A DNA stretch of 64,000 nt from JBEDUK01 sp963781595 (lineage in GTDB: Bacteria > Actinomycetota > UBA4738), in assembly GCA_963781595.1 (NCBI GenBank), contig CAWAGG010000006.1, positions 1,116,001 through 1,180,000 of the forward strand. The letters run 5' to 3'. Shown here piece after piece: positions 58,049 through 64,000 of the stretch. Made by a program: the position numbers and the translations under genes. The notes beneath the pieces were generated by a model, which worked only from the letters and a program-made list of their open reading frames with translations, did not search any database and was not told the origin of the DNA. Each line of letters begins with the position of its first letter. Position 1 is the stretch's first letter.

Positions 58049-58060
58049 CGCCCAGGCGCG

Positions 58061-58079
58061 ATAACGTATCCGTTATCAT
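58061..58079 (+). promoter_or_regulatory. Palindromic operator over the -10 box of the XRE/NTase pair
   Basis: ATAACGTATCCGTTAT (58061-58076) is a perfect inverted repeat with 6-base arms around TATC. Its right arm overlaps TATCAT (58074-58079), a -10 box that ends 9 bases before the ATG at 58089. Binding of the XRE protein here would block its own transcription. Confidence 0.65.
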
Positions 58080-58088
58080 GTTGCGGCG

Positions 58089-58412
58089 ATGGATGCCGCA
58101 CGGGTGCTCAGGTACGCGCGCCGGCGGGCCGGCCTGACCCAGCGTCAGCTCGCCGGACGCTCCGGCGTGGCGCAACCCGCGATCGCTCGCATCGAATCCG
58201 GCACGTCCGTCCCCCGCGTCGACCTGCTGGACCGGTTGCTCGAGGCATGCGGCCTGGGCCTCGAGGTCGAGCCGCGACCAGGCATCGGTGTAGACCGGAC
58301 ACTGCCGGCCGAACTCCTCAAGGTTCCGCCGCGGCGACGGATCGAGCTCGCCGAGCGAGAGGCCGAGGAGATGGCGCTGTTCGACCGAGCTGCGGGACGG
58401 ACATCGGGGTGA
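58089..58412 (+). CDS. XRE-family HTH protein (antitoxin-like)
   Basis: A 107-residue protein with an N-terminal Cro/CI-type helix-turn-helix, VLRYARRRAGLTQRQLAGRSGVAQPAIARIESGTSVPRVDLLDRLLEACG, and a C-terminal helical tail. It is read leaderless behind a palindromic operator, and its stop overlaps the nucleotidyltransferase start (GTGA). This order, regulator then nucleotidyltransferase, is typical of type IV/type II-like toxin-antitoxin modules. Confidence 0.85.
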   Translation: MDAARVLRYARRRAGLTQRQLAGRSGVAQPAIARIESGTSVPRVDLLDRLLEACGLGLEVEPRPGIGVDRTLPAELLKVPPRRRIELAEREAEEMALFDRAAGRTSG

Positions 58413-58942
58413 ACGAGCCACCGTTCCGACCGTTCGCCGCGCTTCGAACCCTGCTCGATCATCATGTCCGCTTCGTCCTCATCGGTGGGCTCGCAGGCCG
58501 CGCTCGTGGTTCGCCATCGATCACGAACGACATCGACCTGTGCTACGCACGCGATGCCGCGAACCTGCGGGCGATGGCTCGAGCGCTCAGCGCCCTCAAC
58601 GCGACGTCGCGTGGGGCGCCGGCCGATGTGCCGTTCCTGCTCGACGCGAGGACCCTGCGGGAGGGCGATCACTTCACCTTCATGACCGATGCGGGTCCGC
58701 TCGACATCCTGGGCGCGCCCAGCGGCGCGCGCGGCGGTTACGACGAGCTCGATCGGACGGCGACGGACATCGATCTGGGTGACGGGCTCGTGGTTCGGGT
58801 GGCGGCGCTGGAGGACCTCATGCGGATGAAGCGCGCGGCGGGTAGGCCGAAGGACCTGATCGAGCTCGAAGTGCTCGGAGCGCTCCGCGACGAGCTCGAC
58901 GATCAGGCGGCGGAACGGCGTCGTCGGAACCGCGGGCGCTGA
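58409..58942 (+). CDS. Nucleotidyltransferase-fold protein (toxin-like)
   Basis: A 177-residue protein of the minimal-nucleotidyltransferase superfamily: LIGGLAGRARGSPSITNDIDLCYAR has the Gly-Gly and Asp-x-Asp elements, and a later Asp lies in LDILGAPSGARGGYDEL. It lacks a fused partner domain. It may modify tRNA or another NTP acceptor, as known for AbiEii/MNT-type toxins; this is family-level inference. GTG start overlapping the XRE stop. Confidence 0.8.
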   Translation: MNEPPFRPFAALRTLLDHHVRFVLIGGLAGRARGSPSITNDIDLCYARDAANLRAMARALSALNATSRGAPADVPFLLDARTLREGDHFTFMTDAGPLDILGAPSGARGGYDELDRTATDIDLGDGLVVRVAALEDLMRMKRAAGRPKDLIELEVLGALRDELDDQAAERRRRNRGR

Positions 58943-58948
58943 ACGGCG

Positions 58949-60118
58949 TCAGTGCTGGTGCGCGTGGCCGGCGTGGTCGTGACCGGCGTGGCCGTCGCCA
59001 CCGTCCGCCGCGCTACCCGCACCGACGACCGCGAGCCCGAGCGGCTTGCGCACGACGGTTCGGCTGACCCGTGCGAGCTCTCGGGCGGCACCCAGCAGCG
59101 CCCGACCCGCGGGAGAGTCCGGCTCCGTCACGACGATCGGCCGTCCCTCGTCGCTGCCCTCGCGGAGCGATACCTGGAGCGGGATCCGACCCAGCAGCGG
59201 CACGCCGAGGGTGTCCGCCGCTTCCCGGCCACCGCCGGTGCCGAAGATCGGCGTCTCCTCGCCGCAGTGCGGACAGACGAAGAACGACATGTTCTCGATC
59301 ACGCCGACGCAGCGCAGGCGGGTCTGTTCGGCCATCTTCCCAGCGCGCTCGGCGACCTTCCGCGCCGCGTCCTGCGGCGTGGTCACGACGACCATCTGCG
59401 CGCCGGGCAGGAACTGCGCCATCGACAGCGACACGTCGCCCGTCCCCGGCGGGAGGTCGAGCAGCAGGAAGTCCAGGTCGCCCCAGTAGACGTCACCCAG
59501 GAACTGCTGCACGGCCTTGTGGAGCATCGGCCCGCGCCAGATCACCGGCTTCTCCTCGGGCACGAAGAACCCCATCGAGATGACCTTCACGCCGTGCGCC
59601 TCGAGCGGCATGATCATGTTGTCGAGCCCGACGGGCTCGCCGTGCGCGCCGATCATGCGCGGGATGCTGAAGCCCCAGACGTCCACGTCGACGATGCCGA
59701 CCCGGTGACCTTCGGCCGCCAGCGCGCACGCGAGGTTCACCGTCACGCTCGACTTGCCGACACCGCCCTTCCCGGAGGCGACGGCGATCACCGTCGTCCG
59801 CCCATCCGTGAAGAACACCGGCGCCTCGGGCCGGCCTCCGCGGAGCTTCGTCACCAGCTCGCCGCGCTGCTCTTCGGACATCGAACCCAGGATCACCTCG
59901 ACGTGCTCGACGCCCGCCAGCGGTGCGACGGCGTTCGTGACGTCGTTCGTGATGCGGTCTCGGAGGGGGCAGCCGTCGATCGTGAGCAGCACGAACACGC
60001 GGACCGTGTCGCCGTTCACCTCGATGTCCTTCAGCATCCCGATGTCCTCGATCGGCTTGCCGATCTCCGGATCGAGGACGTTCCGGAGGGCTTGGCGAAC
60101 CTCTTCCTTCGTTGGCAT
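58949..60118 (-). CDS. mrp: Mrp/ApbC-type iron-sulfur carrier ATPase with His-rich tail
   Basis: Fe-S cluster carrier and P-loop ATPase of 389 residues. An N-terminal FSCA/DUF59 domain (VRQALRNVLDPEIGKPIEDIGML, about 1-90) is followed by the Mrp core: deviant Walker A VASGKGGVGKSSVTVNLA, VDVDVWGFSIPRMIG, LDFLLLDLPPGTGDVSLS and the cluster-binding CxxC in FFVCPHCGEE. The last 15 residues are rich in His and Gly (GHAGHDHAGHAHQH), a probable metal-binding tail. It diverges from the Cys-bearing regulator at 60195. Confidence 0.94.
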   Translation of the reverse strand: MPTKEEVRQALRNVLDPEIGKPIEDIGMLKDIEVNGDTVRVFVLLTIDGCPLRDRITNDVTNAVAPLAGVEHVEVILGSMSEEQRGELVTKLRGGRPEAPVFFTDGRTTVIAVASGKGGVGKSSVTVNLACALAAEGHRVGIVDVDVWGFSIPRMIGAHGEPVGLDNMIMPLEAHGVKVISMGFFVPEEKPVIWRGPMLHKAVQQFLGDVYWGDLDFLLLDLPPGTGDVSLSMAQFLPGAQMVVVTTPQDAARKVAERAGKMAEQTRLRCVGVIENMSFFVCPHCGEETPIFGTGGGREAADTLGVPLLGRIPLQVSLREGSDEGRPIVVTEPDSPAGRALLGAARELARVSRTVVRKPLGLAVVGAGSAADGGDGHAGHDHAGHAHQH

Positions 60119-60168
60119 TGTCGTCTCCGCGCTCTTGCCGCTCGAGTTTCACCGGTTGTGACCGTGTT

Positions 60169-60174
60169 TACCTT
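60169..60174 (+). promoter_or_regulatory. Possible -10 box of the regulator gene
   Basis: TACCTT lies 20 bases before the ATG at 60195; a TTTCAC about 17 bases upstream is a weak -35. The 76-base gap to the divergent mrp gene must hold both promoters. Confidence 0.3.
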
Positions 60175-60194
60175 TCTCCGATGATAGCGGCGCG

Positions 60195-60866
60195 ATGGCG
60201 ACCGCGAAGCCGCTCGAGATCCACAAGGCGCTCGCCGACGACACGCGGTACCGCCTGTACCGCTTCGTCGGACTGGCGGGCCGGCCCGTCTCGGTCCGCG
60301 AGGTGTCCAGGCGGCTGAACCTGCATCCGAACACCGTCCGCCCCCATCTGCGCAGGCTGGAGGAGGCCGGACTGGTCGCGAGCGAGGTCAAGCGCGGCGC
60401 GGTCGGGCGGCCGCAGACCCTCTACTCGGTGCGCGAGCCGGAGGACGCGAACGCCGGCGACTACCGGCTCCTCGCGGAGATCCTGATCGGCGTCGTCCGC
60501 GGGCAGCGGGCGGTCGATTCGGCTCAGGAGCTCGCGCGCGAATGGGGTGCGTACCTCGTCGGGCAGCACCGGCCGAAGCCGGGTACGACGCGCGGTCCGG
60601 CGGGCCGGAACCTCGCCCTGATGCAGGACGCGATGGCGCGTGCCGGGTTCGACCCACGGTTCCGGCGGTCGGCGGGGAGCGCTGAGGTCGAGGTGACCCT
60701 CCGGGACTGCCCGTTCAAGGATCTGGCGGAGGAACACCGCGAGCTGGTCTGCGCGCTCCACCGGGGACTGATCGAGGGCATCCTTGCCGCTCTGCAGCCG
60801 CCGATCGCGATCCGGTCGTTCGTGCCGTTCAGCGACCGCGACGCCTGCCGCGTGGTGGCGGGGTAA
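60195..60866 (+). CDS. ArsR-like winged-helix regulator with C-terminal Cys/His domain
   Basis: A 223-residue transcription factor. The winged HTH is IHKALADDTRYRLYRFVGLAGRPVSVREVSRRLNLHPNTVRPHLRRLEEAGLV followed by GRPQTLYSV. The C-terminal domain has RDCPFKDLAEEHRELVCALHRGLIEGIL and a last Cys in DRDACRVV: three Cys and one His that could hold a metal or an Fe-S cluster. Together with the divergent mrp gene this suggests a regulator that senses iron-sulfur status, but no operator was identified. Confidence 0.82.
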   Translation: MATAKPLEIHKALADDTRYRLYRFVGLAGRPVSVREVSRRLNLHPNTVRPHLRRLEEAGLVASEVKRGAVGRPQTLYSVREPEDANAGDYRLLAEILIGVVRGQRAVDSAQELAREWGAYLVGQHRPKPGTTRGPAGRNLALMQDAMARAGFDPRFRRSAGSAEVEVTLRDCPFKDLAEEHRELVCALHRGLIEGILAALQPPIAIRSFVPFSDRDACRVVAG

Positions 60867-60873
60867 GGGCCGG

Positions 60874-61374
60874 ATGGTCAGGGTCCGCGAGCGAACGAAG
60901 GCCGACGGGCCGTGGATCGAATCCCGCCTCCAGGCGTGGATGGGTTCGGACATCATCGTCGTCCACGGGGATGTGTTCCGCCCCGCAGAGCATCCGGCGT
61001 TCGTCGCGGAGGACGATGGCCGTCGCGTCGGCCTGCTGACGTACCGCCTCGACGGCGACGGCGGCCTCGAGGTCCTCACGATCGAGTCGGCGGTCGAGGC
61101 GAAGGGTGTCGGGACGGCGTTGTTGAACGCGGCGATCGGCGTAGCGCGGGAGGCCGGCTGCTCGCGGCTGTGGCTCGTGACGACGAACGACAACCTGGAC
61201 GCGATGCGGTTCTACCAGCGGCGAGGCATGCGATTCGTCGCGCTGCGACCCGGCGCCGTCGATCGGTCCCGCGCAATGAAGCCCGAGATCTCGGCGACCG
61301 GCGCGTACGGCATCCCGATCCGCGACGAGCTCGAGCTCGAGCTCCGGCTCCCGATGGACGCCATCGAGCCCTGA
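60874..61374 (+). CDS. GNAT-family N-acetyltransferase
   Basis: A 166-residue acetyl-CoA-dependent acetyltransferase: VRVRERTKADGPWIESRLQAW, LEVLTIESAVEAKGVGTALLNAAIGVAREAGCSRLWLVTTNDNLDAMRFYQRRGMRFVAL. The pyrophosphate loop reads AKGVGTAL, a slight variant of Q/RxxGxG/A. It begins 7 bases after the regulator and probably shares its transcript. Acceptor unknown. Confidence 0.88.
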   Translation: MVRVRERTKADGPWIESRLQAWMGSDIIVVHGDVFRPAEHPAFVAEDDGRRVGLLTYRLDGDGGLEVLTIESAVEAKGVGTALLNAAIGVAREAGCSRLWLVTTNDNLDAMRFYQRRGMRFVALRPGAVDRSRAMKPEISATGAYGIPIRDELELELRLPMDAIEP

Positions 61375-61426
61375 TCCCAGGTCGAAGGCGCGGTCGTCGC
61401 CGAGCCACCCCCCATTCGCCGGTCGA

Positions 61427-61432
61427 TACGAT
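61427..61432 (+). promoter_or_regulatory. -10 box for leaderless pabB-pabC transcript
   Basis: TACGAT ends 7 bases before the ATG at 61440. The nearer ATG at 61431 lies inside this box, which argues against it as the start. Confidence 0.45.
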
Positions 61433-61439
61433 GCGCCCG

Positions 61440-63212
61440 ATGGAGACCACGCCGACGGTTCGCTTCGACGACCTCAGGTCCGAGTCTCACGCATCGTTCG
61501 CGCTGACCGGATCCCGCGGATCCATCGAGGCGCACGGGCTCGACACCGTCGTCCCGGCGCTCGAAGAGGTCGAAGCCGCCGTGTCGCGGGGCCTCTGGGC
61601 CGGCGGGTTCGTCGCGTACGAGGCGGCACCGGCGTTCGACCCTGGGTTCGTCGTCCACCACGCGGTCGACGGCCTGCCGCTCGTGTGGTTCGGCCTCTTC
61701 GAAGGCGCCGAGGTACCGGCGTTACCGGACCCATCGTGCGGCTACCGTCTGAGTGAGTGGACCCCGTCGATCGGACGCGATCGGTTCGACGCGGACATCG
61801 AACGGATCCAGGCGCTGATCGCGGCCGGCGAGACCTACCAGGTCAATCACACGTTCACGCTCCGCTCGTCGTTGGAAGGCGACCCGGCTTGCCTCTACCG
61901 CGACCTGTGCCTCGCGCAGCGTCCCGGGTACGCGGCGTTCGTCGGTACCGGCCGCCACACCGTGCTCTCCGCGTCACCGGAGCTGTTCTTCGAGTTGGAT
62001 GGGGGCCTCGTCACGTGCCGGCCGATGAAGGGGACGGCGCGACGCGGCCGCTGGCCCGCCGAGGACGCCGGCGCCCGTGACGGACTGGCGGGGTCGGTCA
62101 AGGACCGGGCCGAGAACGCGATGATCGTCGATCTGATCCGAAGCGACCTGGGAAGGATCGCGATCCCCGGGACCGTCGAGGTCCCGTCGATGTTCGACGT
62201 CGAACGCTACGAGACCGTCTGGCAGATGACCTCGACGGTTCGGGCGCGGGTACCCGAGCGGACGCGCACGAGCGACCTCTTCGGCGCGCTGTTCCCCTGT
62301 GGCTCCGTGACCGGGGCACCGAAGGTCCGCACGATGCGCGCGATCGCCGAGCTGGAGGACGAACCTCGGGGCGTCTATACGGGCGCGATCGGCTGGCTCG
62401 CCCCGCCCGGGACCGAAGGACCGACGGCGAGGTTCAGCGTCGCGATCCGCACCGTGGTCGTCGACGACGCGACCGGGGTCGCCGGTTTCGGCGTGGGTGG
62501 CGGCATCACGTGGGACTCCTCGCCCGGCGGCGAGTTCGAGGAAGCGCGCATGAAGGCGGCCGTGCTCACCACGCGCAGGCCGGCGTTCGAACTGATCGAA
62601 TCCATGCGGTTCGACCCGGGGTGCGGTCCGGGCGGTGGGTTCCTGCTGCTCGAACGGCACCTCGAGCGGCTCGCGGGGTCGGCTGCGTACTTCGGGTTCG
62701 CCTACGACGAAGAACGCGTGTTGCGTGAGCTGGCCGCCGCGGTCGCGGGCCGTCCCGGAGAAGCGCTCCGGGTGCGCATGCTCCTCGGCCGCGATGGCGC
62801 GCCGCGGGCCGAAGCGGAGCCGGTGCCATCGGCGCCGGCCGAGCCGGTGCGCGTCTCCGTGCACGATGCTGAGCGGGTCGACCCGACCGATGTGTTCCTC
62901 TTCCACAAGACGACGCTCCGCGAGCGGTACGCGCGCGCGTGGGCCGCGCATCCCGGCGCCGACGACGTGCTGCTCGTGAACCTGCGTGGGGAGGTCACGG
63001 AGGCGACGATCGCGAACCTGGCCTTCCGGGCCGACGGCCGGTGGTGGACGCCGCCGATCCGATGCGGGTTGCTCCCCGGGGCGCGGCGCGCGGAACTGCT
63101 CGCGGACGGCGCGTTGGCCGAACGGGTCCTGACGCGCGAGGGCCTCGGCGAAGCCGAGGCCCTCGCGCTCGTGAGTTCGGTCCGGGGATGGCGATCCGCC
63201 AGGCTGGTCTAG
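61440..63212 (+). CDS. pabB: Aminodeoxychorismate synthase component I fused to aminodeoxychorismate lyase (PabB-PabC)
   Basis: Two steps of 4-aminobenzoate synthesis for folate in one 590-residue protein. The PabB half (about 1-370) has AAGETYQVNHTF, TVLSASPELFFEL, CRPMKGTARRG with the catalytic Lys, NAMIVDLIRSDLGRIA, PCGSVTGAPKVRTMRAIAELE and GVGGGITWDSSP. The PabC half (about 375-590) has GFLLLERHLERLAGSAAYFGF, FLFHKTTLRERY with the PLP Lys, VLLVNLRGEVTEATIANL and CGLLPGARRAELL. No glutaminase (PabA) is seen in the window. It draws on the chorismate made by the operon at 31-41 kb. Its stop overlaps the convergent SPFH gene by 4 bases. Confidence 0.94.
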   Translation: METTPTVRFDDLRSESHASFALTGSRGSIEAHGLDTVVPALEEVEAAVSRGLWAGGFVAYEAAPAFDPGFVVHHAVDGLPLVWFGLFEGAEVPALPDPSCGYRLSEWTPSIGRDRFDADIERIQALIAAGETYQVNHTFTLRSSLEGDPACLYRDLCLAQRPGYAAFVGTGRHTVLSASPELFFELDGGLVTCRPMKGTARRGRWPAEDAGARDGLAGSVKDRAENAMIVDLIRSDLGRIAIPGTVEVPSMFDVERYETVWQMTSTVRARVPERTRTSDLFGALFPCGSVTGAPKVRTMRAIAELEDEPRGVYTGAIGWLAPPGTEGPTARFSVAIRTVVVDDATGVAGFGVGGGITWDSSPGGEFEEARMKAAVLTTRRPAFELIESMRFDPGCGPGGGFLLLERHLERLAGSAAYFGFAYDEERVLRELAAAVAGRPGEALRVRMLLGRDGAPRAEAEPVPSAPAEPVRVSVHDAERVDPTDVFLFHKTTLRERYARAWAAHPGADDVLLVNLRGEVTEATIANLAFRADGRWWTPPIRCGLLPGARRAELLADGALAERVLTREGLGEAEALALVSSVRGWRSARLV

Positions 63213-64000
63213 GGATCGCTCTGCGCGCCCGGCTGTGTCGGCGCCGCTGCAGCCACGTCGCTGGCGGTCTCCGACGCCGCCGCGGTCGCGCCGTTCGACC
63301 CGGCTCCGAACGCGCGCCCCGCCTGGCCGATCACGTTCGACAGCATCGTGGAGAACTCCAGCGGGATGACCCACTTCGTCGATGGCGACAGCCCGATCTG
63401 CTTGAGCGCCTCGAGGTACTGCAGGCTCATCGTGTTCGAGTCCACGCCGTGGGCGACGTCGAAGATGCGCTGCAGGGCCATCGAGAACCCCTCCGCGCGC
63501 AGGATCGCCGATTGCCGCTCGCCCTCGGCGGCGAGGATCACGGCCTGCTTCTGGCCTTCGGCGTTCAGGATCGCGGACTGCTTGTTGCCCTCGGCCACCG
63601 TGATCGCCGCCGACTTCGTGCCCTCGGCCTCGGTCACGACGGCTCGCCGGGTCCGTTCGGCCGACATCTGCCGGGTCATCGCCTCCTGCACGGTCGGCGG
63701 CGGGATGATCTCGCGTACCTCGACGTTGGTCACCTTCACGCCCCAGCGTTCGGTGACCTCGTCGAGCTTCGTGCGCAGGATCGTGTTCATCGCGTCGCGC
63801 TTCGACAGGACGTCGTCGAGCGTCATGTCGCCGACGACCGATCGCAGGGTGGTCGCCGCGATGTTCTGCGCGGCGCCGGCGAAGTTCTGGATCTGCAGGA
63901 TCGACATCGCGGCGTCGACGACCTTGTAGAAGATGATGAAATCGATCGAGATCGTGGCGTTGTCCTCGGTGATGGCGGCCTGGTGCGGGATCTCGAGGTA
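63209..64000 (-). CDS. SPFH/Band 7 (stomatin-like) protein, N-terminus outside window
   Basis: C-terminal 263 residues of a slipin/stomatin-type membrane-associated protein; the reading frame is open to the window edge. The SPFH domain is seen in ITEDNATISIDFIIFYKVVDAA and RSVVGDMTLDDVLSKRDAMNTILRTKLDEVTERWGVKVTNVEVREI. A coiled coil with repeats of the form AEGxxxxAI (EAEGTKSAAITVAEGNKQSAIL ... AEGERQSAIL) follows, then a low-complexity tail. Such proteins form membrane scaffolds, often with an NfeD partner, which is not in view. Confidence 0.93.
   Translation of the reverse strand, partial: YLEIPHQAAITEDNATISIDFIIFYKVVDAAMSILQIQNFAGAAQNIAATTLRSVVGDMTLDDVLSKRDAMNTILRTKLDEVTERWGVKVTNVEVREIIPPPTVQEAMTRQMSAERTRRAVVTEAEGTKSAAITVAEGNKQSAILNAEGQKQAVILAAEGERQSAILRAEGFSMALQRIFDVAHGVDSNTMSLQYLEALKQIGLSPSTKWVIPLEFSTMLSNVIGQAGRAFGAGSNGATAAASETASDVAAAAPTQPGAQSDP

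Noticed and set aside
1..64000. CRISPR arrays, tRNA or rRNA genes, insertion sequences, phage genes
   Set aside because: No regularly spaced repeats, no cloverleaf or rRNA-like stretch, and no transposase or integrase motifs were seen on reading both strands. Small RNA genes could still be missed without a covariance search.

Overview
The window is very G+C-rich, gene-dense bacterial DNA with almost no intergenic space. Long runs of genes are joined by 4-base ATGA or GTGA start/stop overlaps. Several single genes appear to be read from leaderless mRNAs: a TANNNT -10 box lies only 7-9 bases before the start codon. An F420-type luciferase-like oxidoreductase, a DUF3052-like protein, an encapsulin with a DyP peroxidase, an AroK-AroB fusion and two-component-free GTG-rich operons fit a deep-branching Actinomycetota or a high-GC Chloroflexota (for example a soil lineage). 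The sequence alone does not decide between them. No rRNA, tRNA, CRISPR, transposase or prophage gene was seen.

Layout. 1-10.3 kb: an IclR regulator (cut by the window edge) diverges from an eight-gene operon: a complete peptide/nickel-type ABC importer, two zinc alcohol dehydrogenases, a formaldehyde-activating-enzyme (Fae) homologue and an enolase-superfamily enzyme. 10.4-15.9 kb (minus strand): crotonase, GH25 lysozyme, MetE-like methyltransferase, DUF1684 protein, a histidine-ammonia-lyase-fold protein that lacks the MIO-forming Ala-Ser-Gly, and an unknown protein. 16-31 kb: a DUF3052-like gene, the remnant of an aminoglycoside-phosphotransferase-like gene, then a sugar-use region. That region holds a DapA-fold enzyme, an F420-type oxidoreductase, two GH4 NAD-dependent glycosidases, a DeoR regulator, a MalFGE/MsmK-type ABC importer, a SIS isomerase, an amidohydrolase, a PfkB kinase and a DUF2090 aldolase-like protein.

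31-41.4 kb (minus strand): a ten-gene aromatic operon, aroH-aroF-tyrA-aroA-aroE-aroC-aroKB-aroQ, followed by an aromatic amino-acid decarboxylase and a LysE-type exporter. In front lies what reads as a transcription attenuator: a 37-residue leader peptide with a Phe/Tyr-rich run, an intrinsic terminator, and an upstream segment that can pair with the terminator's 5' arm. Divergently, a TPP riboswitch precedes a CytX-like transporter.

43-53.4 kb: a cupredoxin-fold lipoprotein without the copper Cys, a toxin-antitoxin pair whose toxin has an in-frame stop, a cupin, leucyl aminopeptidase, PIG-L deacetylase, a methyltransferase, a frameshifted ThDP enzyme, a frameshifted encapsulin behind its DyP cargo, and a fluoride island (fluoride riboswitch, crcB, DUF190 and a convergent FlK-like thioesterase). 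53.4-64 kb: membrane proteins, a CPBP protease, PNPOx-like and SRPBCC proteins, PAP2, Lgt, an XRE/nucleotidyltransferase pair with a palindromic operator, Mrp with a divergent cysteine-bearing regulator, GNAT, a PabB-PabC fusion, and a partial SPFH protein at the right edge.
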